Origin: Agromyces intestinalis | Lineage (GTDB): Bacteria; Actinomycetota; Actinomycetes; Actinomycetales; Microbacteriaceae | Direction: 5' to 3' | DNA length: 64,000 bases | Assembly: GCF_008365295.1 (NCBI RefSeq) | Contig: NZ_CP043505.1 | Span: 806,001 to 870,000 of the forward strand | Shown here: piece by piece, positions 26,122 through 36,780 of the stretch | How positions within the stretch are numbered: position 1 is the first letter of the stretch | How the letters are laid out: each line of letters opens with the position of its first letter | Program-made: the position numbers and the translations under genes | The notes under the pieces: model-generated | Database searches by the model: none | Seen by the model: the letters and a program-made list of their open reading frames with translations, nothing else | Told to the model about the DNA's origin: nothing

Positions 26122-27129
26122 TCACGCCGCTCCGAGTGTTCCGGTGACGACCGAGATCATGAGCGGCGCGACGCCGAGCAGCACGAAGGCGGGCAGTACG
26201 CACGCGCCGAGCGGCAGCATGAGCCGCACCGAGAGCGCCGCGGCCCGCACCATCGCGTCCGACCTGGCCTCTCGGCGGCGGCGCGCCGCCTCCGAGCGCA
26301 GCAGTTCGGCCACGGGGGCGCCGGCGTTCGATGCCAGCCGCACGGTGGCCTCGACGTCGTCGAGACCGGCCGCGGCGGGCACGTGCCGGTCGAGCGCCTC
26401 GGCGGCGAGCCGACGCGATCGTTCGAGCGATGCCCCACCCGACATGGCCACGGCGAACAGGTCGAGTTCGAGCCCGGGCGACGGCCGGTCGGGCGCGGCG
26501 CGGCGCGCGAGCGCCCGATTCCACCTGCTGCCGGCCCAGAGCAGGGCGCTGCCGACGAGCAGGCATGTGATGCCGACCGGGGAACCGAACAGCACGCCGA
26601 CGGTGTCGAACCCGAGCAGTGCGCCGAAGGCGGCCGCGATGATCGGCAGGGCGGTGACCATTCGCGCGCTCGCCCGCGGACCGGCCAGCGCTGCGCGCAC
26701 CTCACGGCGCGCGTGCGCCTCGTCGCGCAGGGCGGCTGCCAGGTCGCGCAGGCTCGCCGCGAGCGGCGCGCCCGCCGACTCGGCGACATGCCACGCGGCG
26801 GCGAGCGTCGACCAGGCGAGCCGAGTCGGTCCGGGCGGCGCGGCCCCCGCGATCGCATCGCCGACCGGCTGCCCCGCAGCGGCGGCGGCCGCTGCCGCCT
26901 CGGCGACCGCCGTGCCCACCCCGTCGTCGACGTGCCGCCACACCGCCGGGGCGGGGACACCGGCGGCGAGCATCACCGCGAGCCGCTCGGCCACCACGGC
27001 GACGGCCTCGAAGCCAGCCGCCTCGTCGGGGCGATCGCGGCGGATCCGCGCGAGCAGTCCGCCGCCACCCGGTCGGCTCACCCGGTCAGGTCGTATCGGC
27101 CCGTCAGCTCGGCCGGGTCGGCTCAGCAC
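26122..27129 (-). CDS. Type II secretion F-domain protein, apparent TadB-TadC fusion
   Basis: The 335-residue membrane protein appears to contain two F-type halves. The first has AERLAVMLAAGVPAPAVWRHV, LAASLRDLAAALRDEAHARREVRAAL and two helices; the second has LELDLFAVAMSGGASLERS, SNAGAPVAELLRSEAARRRREAR and two more helices ending in LMISVVTGTLG. Mycobacteria encode these as separate TadB and TadC genes. Such proteins form the inner-membrane platform of the pilus machine. The GTG at 27129 overlaps the tadA stop; a second GTG at 27081 is an alternative start. Confidence 0.75.
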   Translation of the reverse strand: MLSRPGRADGPIRPDRVSRPGGGGLLARIRRDRPDEAAGFEAVAVVAERLAVMLAAGVPAPAVWRHVDDGVGTAVAEAAAAAAAAGQPVGDAIAGAAPPGPTRLAWSTLAAAWHVAESAGAPLAASLRDLAAALRDEAHARREVRAALAGPRASARMVTALPIIAAAFGALLGFDTVGVLFGSPVGITCLLVGSALLWAGSRWNRALARRAAPDRPSPGLELDLFAVAMSGGASLERSRRLAAEALDRHVPAAAGLDDVEATVRLASNAGAPVAELLRSEAARRRREARSDAMVRAAALSVRLMLPLGACVLPAFVLLGVAPLMISVVTGTLGAA

Positions 27130-28232
27130 GGCGTCACCGCGAGTCGATCGCCGTCGAGCTCGAACCGCCCGATGCCCGCGAGCCGCCGACCGGCCGGCGT
27201 GCGCTCGACGTGCAGCACGAGGTCGAAGGCGCTCACCGCCTGCCTTGCGACCGCATCGGGATCGAGCCCGGCGACGGACCCGAGGGCCTCGAGTCTGGCG
27301 GGCACATCCTCGAGCGAGTTCGCGTGCAAGGTGCCCGCCCCGCCGTCGTGGCCGGTGTTCAGCGCCGAGAGCAGCTCGCGCAGTTCGGCGCCGCGGCATT
27401 CGCCGACCACGAGCCGGTCGGGTCGCATTCGCAGCGCTTCGCGCAACAGCGCGTCGAGGCCGACGCGCCCGGTGCCCTCGAGATTCGGCTGGCGGGCTTC
27501 CAGGCCGACGATGTGCGGGTGCTCGATGCGCAGCTCGGCGACATCCTCGATCACGATGATGCGGTCGGACTCGGGCGCTTCGCCGAGCAGCGCGGCCAGC
27601 AGGGTGGTCTTGCCGCTTCCGGCGGCACCCGTGACGAGCACGTTCGCCCGTTCGGCCACGGCCGCGCGCAACCGCGCCTCGTGCGCGCCGTCGACCATGC
27701 CCGAGCGAGCGAGCGCGGCGAGCGAGAACCCGGCCGCCCGTGGCACGCGCACCGAGATCAACGTGCCGGTCGTCGACACCGGCGGCAGCACCGCATGCAC
27801 GCGGATACCACGGCCGAGACGCACGTCGACCGCGGGAGTCGCCTCGTCGATGTGGCGCCCGCCTCGGGCGACGAGCTGCACCGCGAGCGCACGCACCTCG
27901 GGCTCGCCGGCCCTCCAGGTCGGGTGTCGCTCGGCACCGCCGCCGCGGTCGACCCACAGGCCCGCCGCCCCGTTGACGAACAGGTCGGTGACCGGGCCGT
28001 CGCTCGCGTACGGCGCGAGCGGACCGAGCAACTCGAGTTCGTCGCGCGCCCCCTCGAGGGGTGCGGGCGGCGCGGCGGATGCTTCGCGCACCGCCCGGAA
28101 CGAAGCGTCCCGAGGAACCGACACCGCACCGGGAGGCTGACCATCGGGCAGCCACGGCGGCGAGCCCTCGGGCGGCTGGGGCGACGAGGCATCCGTCAAC
28201 CAGGACGGAGTCGCGACGAAGGGAACGGACAT
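27123..28232 (-). CDS. Tad pilus assembly ATPase (CpaF/TadA family)
   Basis: A 369-residue secretion ATPase. A proline-rich N-terminus precedes the domain beginning LAPYASDGPVTDLFVNG. The Walker A motif is VTGAAGSGKTTLLAALLGEA, IIVIEDVAELRIEHPHIVGLE is the Asp box, and MRPDRLVVGECRGAE is the Walker B. The His box is NTGHDGGAGTLHAN. It powers pilus assembly from the cytoplasm. It starts the operon tadA, tadBC, DUF4244, TadE, TadE-like. The ATG at 28232 is preferred because the open frame upstream runs through structured non-coding DNA. The Ssd/CpaE-like gene found upstream in mycobacteria is absent. Confidence 0.9.
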   Translation of the reverse strand: MSVPFVATPSWLTDASSPQPPEGSPPWLPDGQPPGAVSVPRDASFRAVREASAAPPAPLEGARDELELLGPLAPYASDGPVTDLFVNGAAGLWVDRGGGAERHPTWRAGEPEVRALAVQLVARGGRHIDEATPAVDVRLGRGIRVHAVLPPVSTTGTLISVRVPRAAGFSLAALARSGMVDGAHEARLRAAVAERANVLVTGAAGSGKTTLLAALLGEAPESDRIIVIEDVAELRIEHPHIVGLEARQPNLEGTGRVGLDALLREALRMRPDRLVVGECRGAELRELLSALNTGHDGGAGTLHANSLEDVPARLEALGSVAGLDPDAVARQAVSAFDLVLHVERTPAGRRLAGIGRFELDGDRLAVTPC

Positions 28233-28295
28233 GCCGCGAGCGTAGGCAGCGGCGAGGCCGCGGTTGCGTCGGGTCCGCCGCGGAGACGACAGAAC

Positions 28296-28318
28296 CCTCC
28301 ACCACGCCATTGTGGAGG
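28296..28318. terminator. Short hairpin upstream of the Tad operon
   Basis: CCTCCAC (28296-28302) and GTGGAGG (28312-28318) pair around a 9-nt loop. It is the first of several inverted repeats in the 435-bp gap 28233-28667; the role is uncertain. Confidence 0.35.
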
Positions 28319-28337
28319 AGGGCTCGTCTTGACAGAA

Positions 28338-28431
28338 TCGTGGACGCGTGTCCACGACCCCGTTAACGTAAGGGGGCGGCACCCATTGGGGGGAACAGGT
28401 GCCGCCTCGGCAGCGCAAGGATTGGGGGGAA
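28338..28431. other. Structured non-coding region with two hairpins and a direct repeat
   Basis: TCGTGGAC/GTCCACGA (28338-28357) forms an 8-bp inverted repeat with a 4-nt loop. GGCGGCACC (28375-28383) pairs with GGTGCCGCC (28398-28406). The second hairpin's loop contains ATTGGGGGGAA (28385-28395), which recurs unchanged at 28421-28431. TTGACA lies at 28329. No gene is visible. It could be a small RNA, an attenuator-like leader or an operator region. Confidence 0.5.
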
Positions 28432-28545
28432 TCACGAGCGCTGCAGGCCGCGAAACGAGTGTTCGGGCTTGATCAGCATACGGGTTCCTGATCCATGCGC
28501 AAGCACTTTTTGTCCTCATTTGTGCCGACATACAGAAGTCTCTGC

Positions 28546-28572
28546 GGAAACGCACAGTGACTGTGCGTTTCC
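28546..28572. promoter_or_regulatory. Perfect 27-bp palindrome upstream of acs
   Basis: GGAAACGCACAGT and ACTGTGCGTTTCC are exact reverse complements separated by a single G. The palindrome ends about 95 bp before the acs start and follows a TTTTT run at 28508-28511. An operator or a divergent terminator are both possible. Confidence 0.5.
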
Positions 28573-28667
28573 CGTCCGTTTCGGAGCATCCCTCGCGGCC
28601 GGGTACAGTGCTGGTGGGGCAGGCGAATCCCACCGGATCCACACTCGCGAAGGAGCGACTGGAACAC

Positions 28668-30620
<1,953 letters not shown>

Positions 30621-30634
30621 GCACGCCGGGCAAG

Positions 30635-30672
30635 GACGAACGACGGATGCCACGTGGCATCCGTCGTTCGTC
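30635..30672. terminator. 38-bp perfect palindrome, two-way terminator
   Basis: Exact 19-bp arms, GACGAACGACGGATGCCAC and its complement, meet with no spacer between the convergent acs and ridA genes; GTTTCCC follows on the plus side. The position and symmetry fit termination from both directions. Confidence 0.8.
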
Positions 30673-30699
30673 GTTTCCCAGTCGCGCGGGGCGCGGCGG

Positions 30700-31167
30700 C
30701 TACGCGAACTCGACGACGAGTTCGAGCTCGACGGGGCTGTCGAGGGGCAGCACAGCGACGCCGACGGCCGATCGGGCGTGACGGCCGGCGTCGCCGAAGA
30801 TCTCGCCGAGCAGCTCGGATGCCCCGTTGATCACGCCGGGCTGGCCGGTGAAGGCCGGGTCGGATGCCACGAAGCCGACGAGCTTGACGATGCGCGTGAC
30901 CCGGTCGAGCGAGCCGATCTCGGCGCGCACCGCCGCCAGCGCGTTGAGCACCGCGGTGCGGGCGAACGCCTTCGCGTCATCGGCCGACACCAGCTCGGCC
31001 GTGTCACCGACCTTGCCGGTAGTGGGCAGTGCGCCGGCGACGAACGGCAGCTGGCCGCTCGTGTAGACGTACGACCCGGTGACCACGGCGGGCACGTAGG
31101 CGGCGACCGGCGGTGCGACGGGCGGCAGCTCGATGCCGAGTTCGGCGAGCTTCGCCTCGAACGACAT
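30700..31167 (-). CDS. RidA/YjgF-family enamine/imine deaminase
   Basis: A 155-residue protein with the trimeric RidA core: VVTGSYVYTSGQLPF, VLNALAAVRAEIGSLDRVTRIVKLVGFVAS, and the late DAGRHARSAVGVAVLPLDSPVELELVVEF containing the conserved Arg. It removes reactive enamines and imines. The ATG at 31167 overlaps the stop of the DUF4177 gene. The same pairing next to a PASTA PBP is known in actinobacteria (Rv3678c region). Confidence 0.88.
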   Translation of the reverse strand: MSFEAKLAELGIELPPVAPPVAAYVPAVVTGSYVYTSGQLPFVAGALPTTGKVGDTAELVSADDAKAFARTAVLNALAAVRAEIGSLDRVTRIVKLVGFVASDPAFTGQPGVINGASELLGEIFGDAGRHARSAVGVAVLPLDSPVELELVVEFA

Positions 31168-31394
31168 CAGGCGTCGCCCTCGAACTGCTTCGCGGCCTGC
31201 GCGGCTGCCGCCTGACCCGCTGCGGCGGCCTGCGACGAGTCGTCGCCGGCGGGGCGCTTCAGGTAGGCCACGAGACCGCCCTCGGGCCCCTGCACGATCT
31301 GCACGAGCTCCCAGCCCTCGGAGCCCCAGTTGTTGAGGATGGCGGCGGTGTTGTGGATCAGCAGCGGGGTCGTGACGTACTCCCAGGCGGGCAT
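31167..31394 (-). CDS. DUF4177-like small protein
   Basis: A 75-residue protein opening MPAWEYVTTPLLIHNTAAI, with the NNWGSEGWELVQIV segment characteristic of DUF4177-type proteins, and a low-complexity Ala/Gln tail. GAAGGAGCGCC precedes the ATG. It is coupled to ridA by a 1-bp overlap and diverges from the PBP gene. No function is known. Confidence 0.8.
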   Translation of the reverse strand: MPAWEYVTTPLLIHNTAAILNNWGSEGWELVQIVQGPEGGLVAYLKRPAGDDSSQAAAAGQAAAAQAAKQFEGDA

Positions 31395-31495
31395 GGCGCT
31401 CCTTCGTCGGGGGTGGGCGTGACCGGCCGAACACGGCCCGGATCCCCGGTTTTCCGCGCGCCGAGCACTTGCCGGGTTTCCCCAGCCTTCTCCGT

Positions 31496-31501
31496 TAGGC
31501 T
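31496..31501 (+). promoter_or_regulatory. Putative -10 box for a leaderless PBP transcript
   Basis: TAGGCT ends 7 nt before the ATG at 31509, with no ribosome binding site between them. Confidence 0.4.
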
Positions 31502-31508
31502 CCACTAT

Positions 31509-34193
31509 ATGTCTGCCCAGAACCGCTCGACGAGCGGCGTCGCTATCGGTGTGCTCGGCCTCGTCGGCATGAGCGCGCTGGCCGGCGTCCTCGTCACCGC
31601 TGCTGTGACCCCGGCTCTCGCCGTCACCGGAATGGCCGCGAACAACGGTATCTCGATGTTCGAGAACCTTCCGGGATACCTCGAGATCGGCGAGTTGTCC
31701 GAGAAGACCGACATCTACGCGACGGCGCCCGACGGCTCGCCCTTCAAGCTCGCGTCGTTCTACGAGGACAACCGCGAAGAGGTCGGCTGGGATCAGATCA
31801 GCCAGTACGTGAAGGATGCCGCGGTCGCCGGTGAAGACCCCCGGTTCTACGAGCACGGCGGCATCGACATCCAGGGCACCGTGCGCGCGGCCCTCAACGA
31901 GTACGTCATCGGCGGCGCCACCCAGGGTGGTTCGTCGATCACGCAGCAGTACGTGAAGAACGTGCTCGTGAACAACGCGGTGCGCAAGGCGAAGACTGAG
32001 GAAGAGAAGGAAGCGGCGGTCGACGCCGCGATCGAGACCACTCCCGAGCGCAAGCTCAAAGAGATGAAGTACGCGATCTCGCTCGAGAAGAAGACCTCGA
32101 AAGACGAGATCCTCCGCGGCTACCTGAACATCGCGTTGTTCGGCGGCCGCGTGTACGGCATCCAGACTGCGGCGCAGTACTACTACACGAAGAATGCAGC
32201 CGACCTCACGCTTCCCGAGGCGGCGAGCCTCATCGCGATCGTGAACAACCCCGAGAAGTTCCGCCTCGACAACCCCGAGAGCGAGACGAACGGCGCGAAC
32301 ACGATCGACGAAGAGACCGGCGAGGTCGTGCCCTACGCGGCCACCAAGCAGCGGCGCGACTACATCCTCGACGAGATGCTGAAGTACGGCAAGATCACCC
32401 AGGCCGAGCACGACGAGGCCATCGCGACGCCGATCGCCCCGGTGATCAACCCGCCGAGCACCGGCTGCCAGACGGCCGGTGGCAGCGCGTACTTCTGCGA
32501 CTACGTCAAGAACGTCATCCTCAACTACTACGACGACCCCACGACGCCCGACGTCGACGAGGGCGCCGAGATGCTGAAGCAAGAGGGGCTGCAGGTCTAC
32601 ACGACCATCGACCTCGAGCTGCAGTCGCGCGCCGAGCAGGCCATCAACGAGAACGTGCCCTACGTCGACGAGCGCTTCGACGTCGGCGCGGTGGCGACCA
32701 CGGTGCAACCCGGTACGGGCCGCATCCTCGCCATGGCGCAGAACAAGCTCTACTCGCAGGAGCAGGAGGTGCTCGACGCCGACCCCGGCCACAGCGCCAT
32801 CAACCTGAGCACCGACTTCGCCTACGGCGGTTCGAGCGGCTTCCAGCCCGGTTCGACGTTCAAGGTGTTCACCCTGGGCGAGTGGCTGAATGAGGGGCAC
32901 TCGCTCCGCGAGAGCTTCAACGGCAACCGCCGCACGTTCACGTCGTTCCCGGGCATGTGCGACGGCAGCACGTGGACGGGCGCGTTCAACCCGCTGAACG
33001 ACGACGCCACGATCGCCAGCAACGCCGTCGACGCCACCAAGTACTCGGTGAACTCGTCGTTCATGGCGATGGCCCAGCAGCTGCAGCTGTGCAAGATCAA
33101 GGACACTGCGCAGGCGTTCGGCGTGAAGCGCGCCGACGGGCTCGAGCTCGGTCAGCGCTTCGCCTATGAGGACGACGGCACGCCGGCGAAGAACCCCGAC
33201 GGCACCCGCGCACTCGACCCGAACGCGCAGTTCCAGCCGTCGGCGGTGCTCGGCACCGAAGAGGTGGCGCCCGTGACGATGGCCGCGGCGTTCGCCGGCA
33301 TCGCGAACAACGGCTACACGTGCACCCCCATCGCGATCGACCGCATCGAGACGAAAGACGGCGTGGAGATCACGCCGCCTGCGTCGAACTGCCAGCAGTC
33401 GGTGACCCCCGAGGTGGCGCACGCGATGGAGTATGCGATGGCGCAGACGTTCAACGGCGGCACCGCGTCGGCCTCGAACACGGGCACCGGCGTTCCCCAC
33501 ATCGGCAAGACCGGTACCACCGACAACGCCTTCGACACCTGGATGGTCGGCTCGTCGACGACCGCGGCCACCGCGGTCTGGGTGGGCAACATCACCGGCG
33601 GCGACTACCGCACCAACCTGCGTACCGTCAGCTTCGACAGCGGGTCGGCCGCCACCGCGCGGCACCGCATCTGGCCGATGATCATGGAGCTCGCTGACAA
33701 CAAGTACGGCGGTTCCGAGTTCCCCGAGCCCGATCCATCGGCGTTCCGTCAGGTGCTCATCGACATCCCGCAGGTCACGGGCCTGACGTTCGACGCCGCC
33801 AAGCAGGCCCTCGAAACGGCAGGGTTCGTCGTCGAAGACGGCGGTCAGCAGGACTCGAACCTGCCGGCAGGCCAGGTCTCGGGCACCGACCCGTCGGGCC
33901 AGGCGGGCCGCGGCACCACCATCCGCGTGTTCACGAGCAACGGGCAGGGCACCACGGTTCCCGACCTGACCGGCCTCACGGCGCAGAACGCGAAGGCCGC
34001 GCTCGATCAGGCGGGCCTGAAGATGCGCGGCAACGGCAAACCCGATCAGGTGGTCGTCTCGCAGGATCCGCCCGCCGGCTCGGGCGCGCGCAGGGGCGCC
34101 ACGGTGAACGTGGAGTTCGGCGATCCCGACGGCGATGACGGCGGCGACGGCGACGACAACCCGCCGGCCGACGGCAACGGCAACAACGGGTGA
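31509..34193 (+). CDS. Bifunctional class A penicillin-binding protein with PASTA domains (PonA2-like)
   Basis: An 894-residue wall synthase. After a cytoplasmic start and one membrane helix (about 10-40), the transglycosylase domain shows AGEDPRFYEHGGIDIQGTVRA (catalytic Glu), GGSSITQQYVKN and KYAISLEKKTSKDEIL. The transpeptidase has the nucleophile in PGSTFKVFTL, SVNSSFM as SxN and HIGKTGTTDN as KTG. Two PASTA repeats (DIPQVTGLTFDAAKQALETA; VPDLTGLTAQNAKAALDQAG) precede a Gly/Asp/Asn tail. It polymerises and cross-links peptidoglycan. Its stop overlaps the metallophosphoesterase start, as in the mycobacterial ponA2 locus. Confidence 0.93.
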   Translation: MSAQNRSTSGVAIGVLGLVGMSALAGVLVTAAVTPALAVTGMAANNGISMFENLPGYLEIGELSEKTDIYATAPDGSPFKLASFYEDNREEVGWDQISQYVKDAAVAGEDPRFYEHGGIDIQGTVRAALNEYVIGGATQGGSSITQQYVKNVLVNNAVRKAKTEEEKEAAVDAAIETTPERKLKEMKYAISLEKKTSKDEILRGYLNIALFGGRVYGIQTAAQYYYTKNAADLTLPEAASLIAIVNNPEKFRLDNPESETNGANTIDEETGEVVPYAATKQRRDYILDEMLKYGKITQAEHDEAIATPIAPVINPPSTGCQTAGGSAYFCDYVKNVILNYYDDPTTPDVDEGAEMLKQEGLQVYTTIDLELQSRAEQAINENVPYVDERFDVGAVATTVQPGTGRILAMAQNKLYSQEQEVLDADPGHSAINLSTDFAYGGSSGFQPGSTFKVFTLGEWLNEGHSLRESFNGNRRTFTSFPGMCDGSTWTGAFNPLNDDATIASNAVDATKYSVNSSFMAMAQQLQLCKIKDTAQAFGVKRADGLELGQRFAYEDDGTPAKNPDGTRALDPNAQFQPSAVLGTEEVAPVTMAAAFAGIANNGYTCTPIAIDRIETKDGVEITPPASNCQQSVTPEVAHAMEYAMAQTFNGGTASASNTGTGVPHIGKTGTTDNAFDTWMVGSSTTAATAVWVGNITGGDYRTNLRTVSFDSGSAATARHRIWPMIMELADNKYGGSEFPEPDPSAFRQVLIDIPQVTGLTFDAAKQALETAGFVVEDGGQQDSNLPAGQVSGTDPSGQAGRGTTIRVFTSNGQGTTVPDLTGLTAQNAKAALDQAGLKMRGNGKPDQVVVSQDPPAGSGARRGATVNVEFGDPDGDDGGDGDDNPPADGNGNNG

Positions 34194-35167
34194 CCCGCGC
34201 ATCCCGTTCCCCCGTCGCGCGGATCGCCCTGGCGATCGGCGCGGCGGGGCTTGCCGCGTTCGCATACGGCTCGCTGATCGAGCGCACCCGCTGGACCCTG
34301 CGTCGCGTCGACGTGCCGGTGCTGCCGGCCGGCTCGGCACCGATCAAGGTGCTGCACCTGTCGGATCTGCACATGGCCCCGTGGCAGCGGTCGAAGCAGC
34401 AGTGGGTGCGGTCACTGGTCGAACTGCAGCCCGACCTCATCGTCGACACGGGCGACAACCTCGGTCATGAGCGCGGGCTCGAGGGCATCCGTGCGGCGTT
34501 CGAGGCGTTCCGCGGCATCCCCGGCGTGTTCGTCAACGGGTCGAACGACTACTTCGGTCCGGTGCTGAAGAACCCGTTCCTCTACTTCGGCGGCCCGTCG
34601 GGGCACGTGCCGCGCTCGAAGCAGCTCGACATCGCGGCGCTGCATGCCTACTTCGACGAACTCGGATGGCTCGACCTCGACAATCGCGCGGCCGCGATCG
34701 ATCTCAACGGCACGCGCCTCGAGTTCTTCGGGGTCGACGACCCCCACAAGCACTTCGACCGGCTCGACCTCATCACGGCCGCCATCGACGACCTGCGCGC
34801 CGACGACCCGCTCGGCGACGAGAGCTGGCCCGACGAGGCATCCGTATCGGCGAAGCGACCGACCCTGACCGTCGGCGTGTCCCACGCGCCCTACCGCCGC
34901 GTGCTCGACTCGTTCGTGAACCACGGCGCGCAGCTCATCCTCGCGGGCCATACGCACGGCGGCCAGGTGTGCCTGCCCGGCTACGGCGCGCTCGTCACGA
35001 ACTGCGACATCCCGCGCTCGCAGGCGAAGGGACTCAGCGTCTGGCGGCACGGCCTTCGGTCGGCGTTCCTCAATGTGTCGGCCGGCCTCGGCACGTCGAT
35101 CACGGCGCCGGTGCGCTTCGCGTGCCCGCCCGAAGCGACGCTGCTGACGCTCGTTCCCGCGCCCTGA
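34190..35167 (+). CDS. Membrane-anchored metallophosphoesterase
   Basis: A 325-residue protein from a GTG overlapping the PBP stop. One N-terminal membrane helix (about 9-28) leads to a calcineurin-like fold: VLHLSDLHMAP (metal ligands), DLIVDTGDNLGH, NGSNDYFGP in place of GNHD (the expected His is Tyr-shifted: NDY), LILAGHTHGGQVCLPGYG. The NDY substitution at the usual GNHD position is also found in YkuE-like relatives, so activity is likely but unproven. Coupling with the PBP suggests a role at the cell envelope. Confidence 0.88.
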   Translation: MTRASRSPVARIALAIGAAGLAAFAYGSLIERTRWTLRRVDVPVLPAGSAPIKVLHLSDLHMAPWQRSKQQWVRSLVELQPDLIVDTGDNLGHERGLEGIRAAFEAFRGIPGVFVNGSNDYFGPVLKNPFLYFGGPSGHVPRSKQLDIAALHAYFDELGWLDLDNRAAAIDLNGTRLEFFGVDDPHKHFDRLDLITAAIDDLRADDPLGDESWPDEASVSAKRPTLTVGVSHAPYRRVLDSFVNHGAQLILAGHTHGGQVCLPGYGALVTNCDIPRSQAKGLSVWRHGLRSAFLNVSAGLGTSITAPVRFACPPEATLLTLVPAP

Positions 35168-35222
35168 CCGTGGTCGGGAGCCCCGCTTTTCTCGGCTATG
35201 CTTGTTGAGGCCGTTCGGCCAC

Positions 35223-35299
<77 letters not shown>

Positions 35300-35305
35300 A
35301 ACGCG

Positions 35306-35331
35306 AAAGCCCCTCCTCCGGGAGGGGCTTT
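35306..35331. terminator. Terminator after tRNA-Pro
   Basis: AAAGCCCCTCC pairs perfectly with GGAGGGGCTTT around TCCG, followed by TCGTCGT. It lies between the tRNA and the convergent ugd gene. Confidence 0.85.
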
Positions 35332-35369
35332 CGTCGTATGCGGCGGCAGCCGCCGCGGCATCCGTTCGG

Positions 35370-36671
35370 TCATGGCCGTCCCAATCCTCGATAGGTCCAT
35401 CCGGCGGCGCGCCAGGCGGTCGGGTCGAGCACGTTGCGTGCGTCGATGATGCGGCGGGCGGTGACGTGGCGGGCGGTCTCGGTGGGGTCGAGGGCGCGGA
35501 ACGCGTGCCACTCGGTGACGAGTACGACGAGGTCGGCGCCGGTGAGGGCGTGGTCGAGTGAGGTGGTGTAGTCGAGCTGTGGGTGCCTGGCCTGCGCGTT
35601 GGCGATCGCTTCGGGGTCGGTGGCGATCACCCGGGCGCCGAGGCCGCGCAGTTGCACGGCCACGTCGAGCGCGGGCGAGTCGCGCACGTCGTCGGAGTCG
35701 GGCTTGAACGCCAGGCCCAGCACCGCGACGGTGCGCCCGTACACCGAGCCGCCGAGCAGTTCCAGCGCGAGCTCGACGACGCGGCGGCGGCGGCGCAGGT
35801 TGATCGCGTCGACCTCTTTCAGGAACGCCACCGACTCGCCCCGCCCGAGCTCTTCAGCGCGCGCGGTGAACGCCCGGATGTCCTTCGGCAGGCAGCCGCC
35901 GCCGAACCCGACGCCGGCGTTCAGGAACCTCCGCCCGATGCGGGCGTCGTGCCCGATCGCGTCGGCGAGCTTCGTGACATCCGCCCCGCTGACCTCGGCG
36001 ATCTCGGCCATCGCGTTGATGAACGAGATCTTCGTCGCGAGAAACGCGTTCGCCGCGACCTTGACGAGCTCGGCGGTCGCGTAGTCGGTCTCGATCCGCG
36101 GCGCACCGGCCTCGACGGCCGCACGGTACACCTGGTCGAGCAGCCGGGTCGACTCGGGGTCATCGACACCGTAGACGAGCCGGTCGGGCTCGAGGGTGTC
36201 TTTCACAGCGAACCCCTCACGCAGGAACTCGGGGTTCCACGCGAGCCGCGCGTGCGGGGCGGTCTCGGCGAGCCGGGCCGCGAGCCGGGCCGCCGTGCCC
36301 ACCGGCACCGTCGACTTGCCCACCACGAGAGCGCCATCAGCGAGGTACGGCACCAGCGCGTCGAACGCGGCATCGACATACGACACGTCGGCCGCGTAGC
36401 CGTTCGCCGACTGCGGCGTGCCGACCGCGATGAAATGCACCCGCGCATCCGCGGCATCCGCCATCCCGGTCGAGAAACGCAACCGGCCGCTGCCGGTCGC
36501 GCTGCGCAGGATCGCACCCAGACCCGGCTCGAAGAACGGCGCCTCACCCGCGGCGAGCGCCGCGATCTTCCGCTCGTCGACATCGATACCGACGACCTCA
36601 TGACCGAGCTCGGCCATCGCCGCCGCATGCACCGCGCCAAGATAACCACAGCCGATCACCGAGATGCGCAT
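35370..36671 (-). CDS. ugd: UDP-glucose 6-dehydrogenase
   Basis: A 433-residue enzyme with an N-terminal Rossmann site (ISVIGCGYLGAVHAAAMAELG), VGTPQ, VGKSTVPVGT, NPEFLREGFAV, the NAFLATKISFINAMAE helix, the catalytic Cys in FGGGCLPKD, and LGLAFKPDSDDVRDSPA. It oxidises UDP-glucose to UDP-glucuronate. The ATG at 36671 gives the family start. It lies about 3 kb outside the polysaccharide island but would supply an acidic sugar donor to it. Confidence 0.93.
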   Translation of the reverse strand: MRISVIGCGYLGAVHAAAMAELGHEVVGIDVDERKIAALAAGEAPFFEPGLGAILRSATGSGRLRFSTGMADAADARVHFIAVGTPQSANGYAADVSYVDAAFDALVPYLADGALVVGKSTVPVGTAARLAARLAETAPHARLAWNPEFLREGFAVKDTLEPDRLVYGVDDPESTRLLDQVYRAAVEAGAPRIETDYATAELVKVAANAFLATKISFINAMAEIAEVSGADVTKLADAIGHDARIGRRFLNAGVGFGGGCLPKDIRAFTARAEELGRGESVAFLKEVDAINLRRRRRVVELALELLGGSVYGRTVAVLGLAFKPDSDDVRDSPALDVAVQLRGLGARVIATDPEAIANAQARHPQLDYTTSLDHALTGADLVVLVTEWHAFRALDPTETARHVTARRIIDARNVLDPTAWRAAGWTYRGLGRP

Positions 36672-36780
36672 GTGGTGATTCTCGCAGGTCGTATCCGGGC
36701 GCTGAGTGCCGGCTCGTGGACAGTTGGGCAGGTTGGGCGGGCGGGAACACCGAGGGAGCGACTCGTGCGACGATGGTGCG

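Noticed and set aside
31167..34340. A 1057-codon open frame antisense to the PASTA PBP gene
   Set aside because: High-GC codon bias keeps the antisense frame open. Composition is Arg/Val/Asp-rich without any family motif, and the plus-strand PBP is certain. Only its last 75 codons form the real DUF4177 gene.
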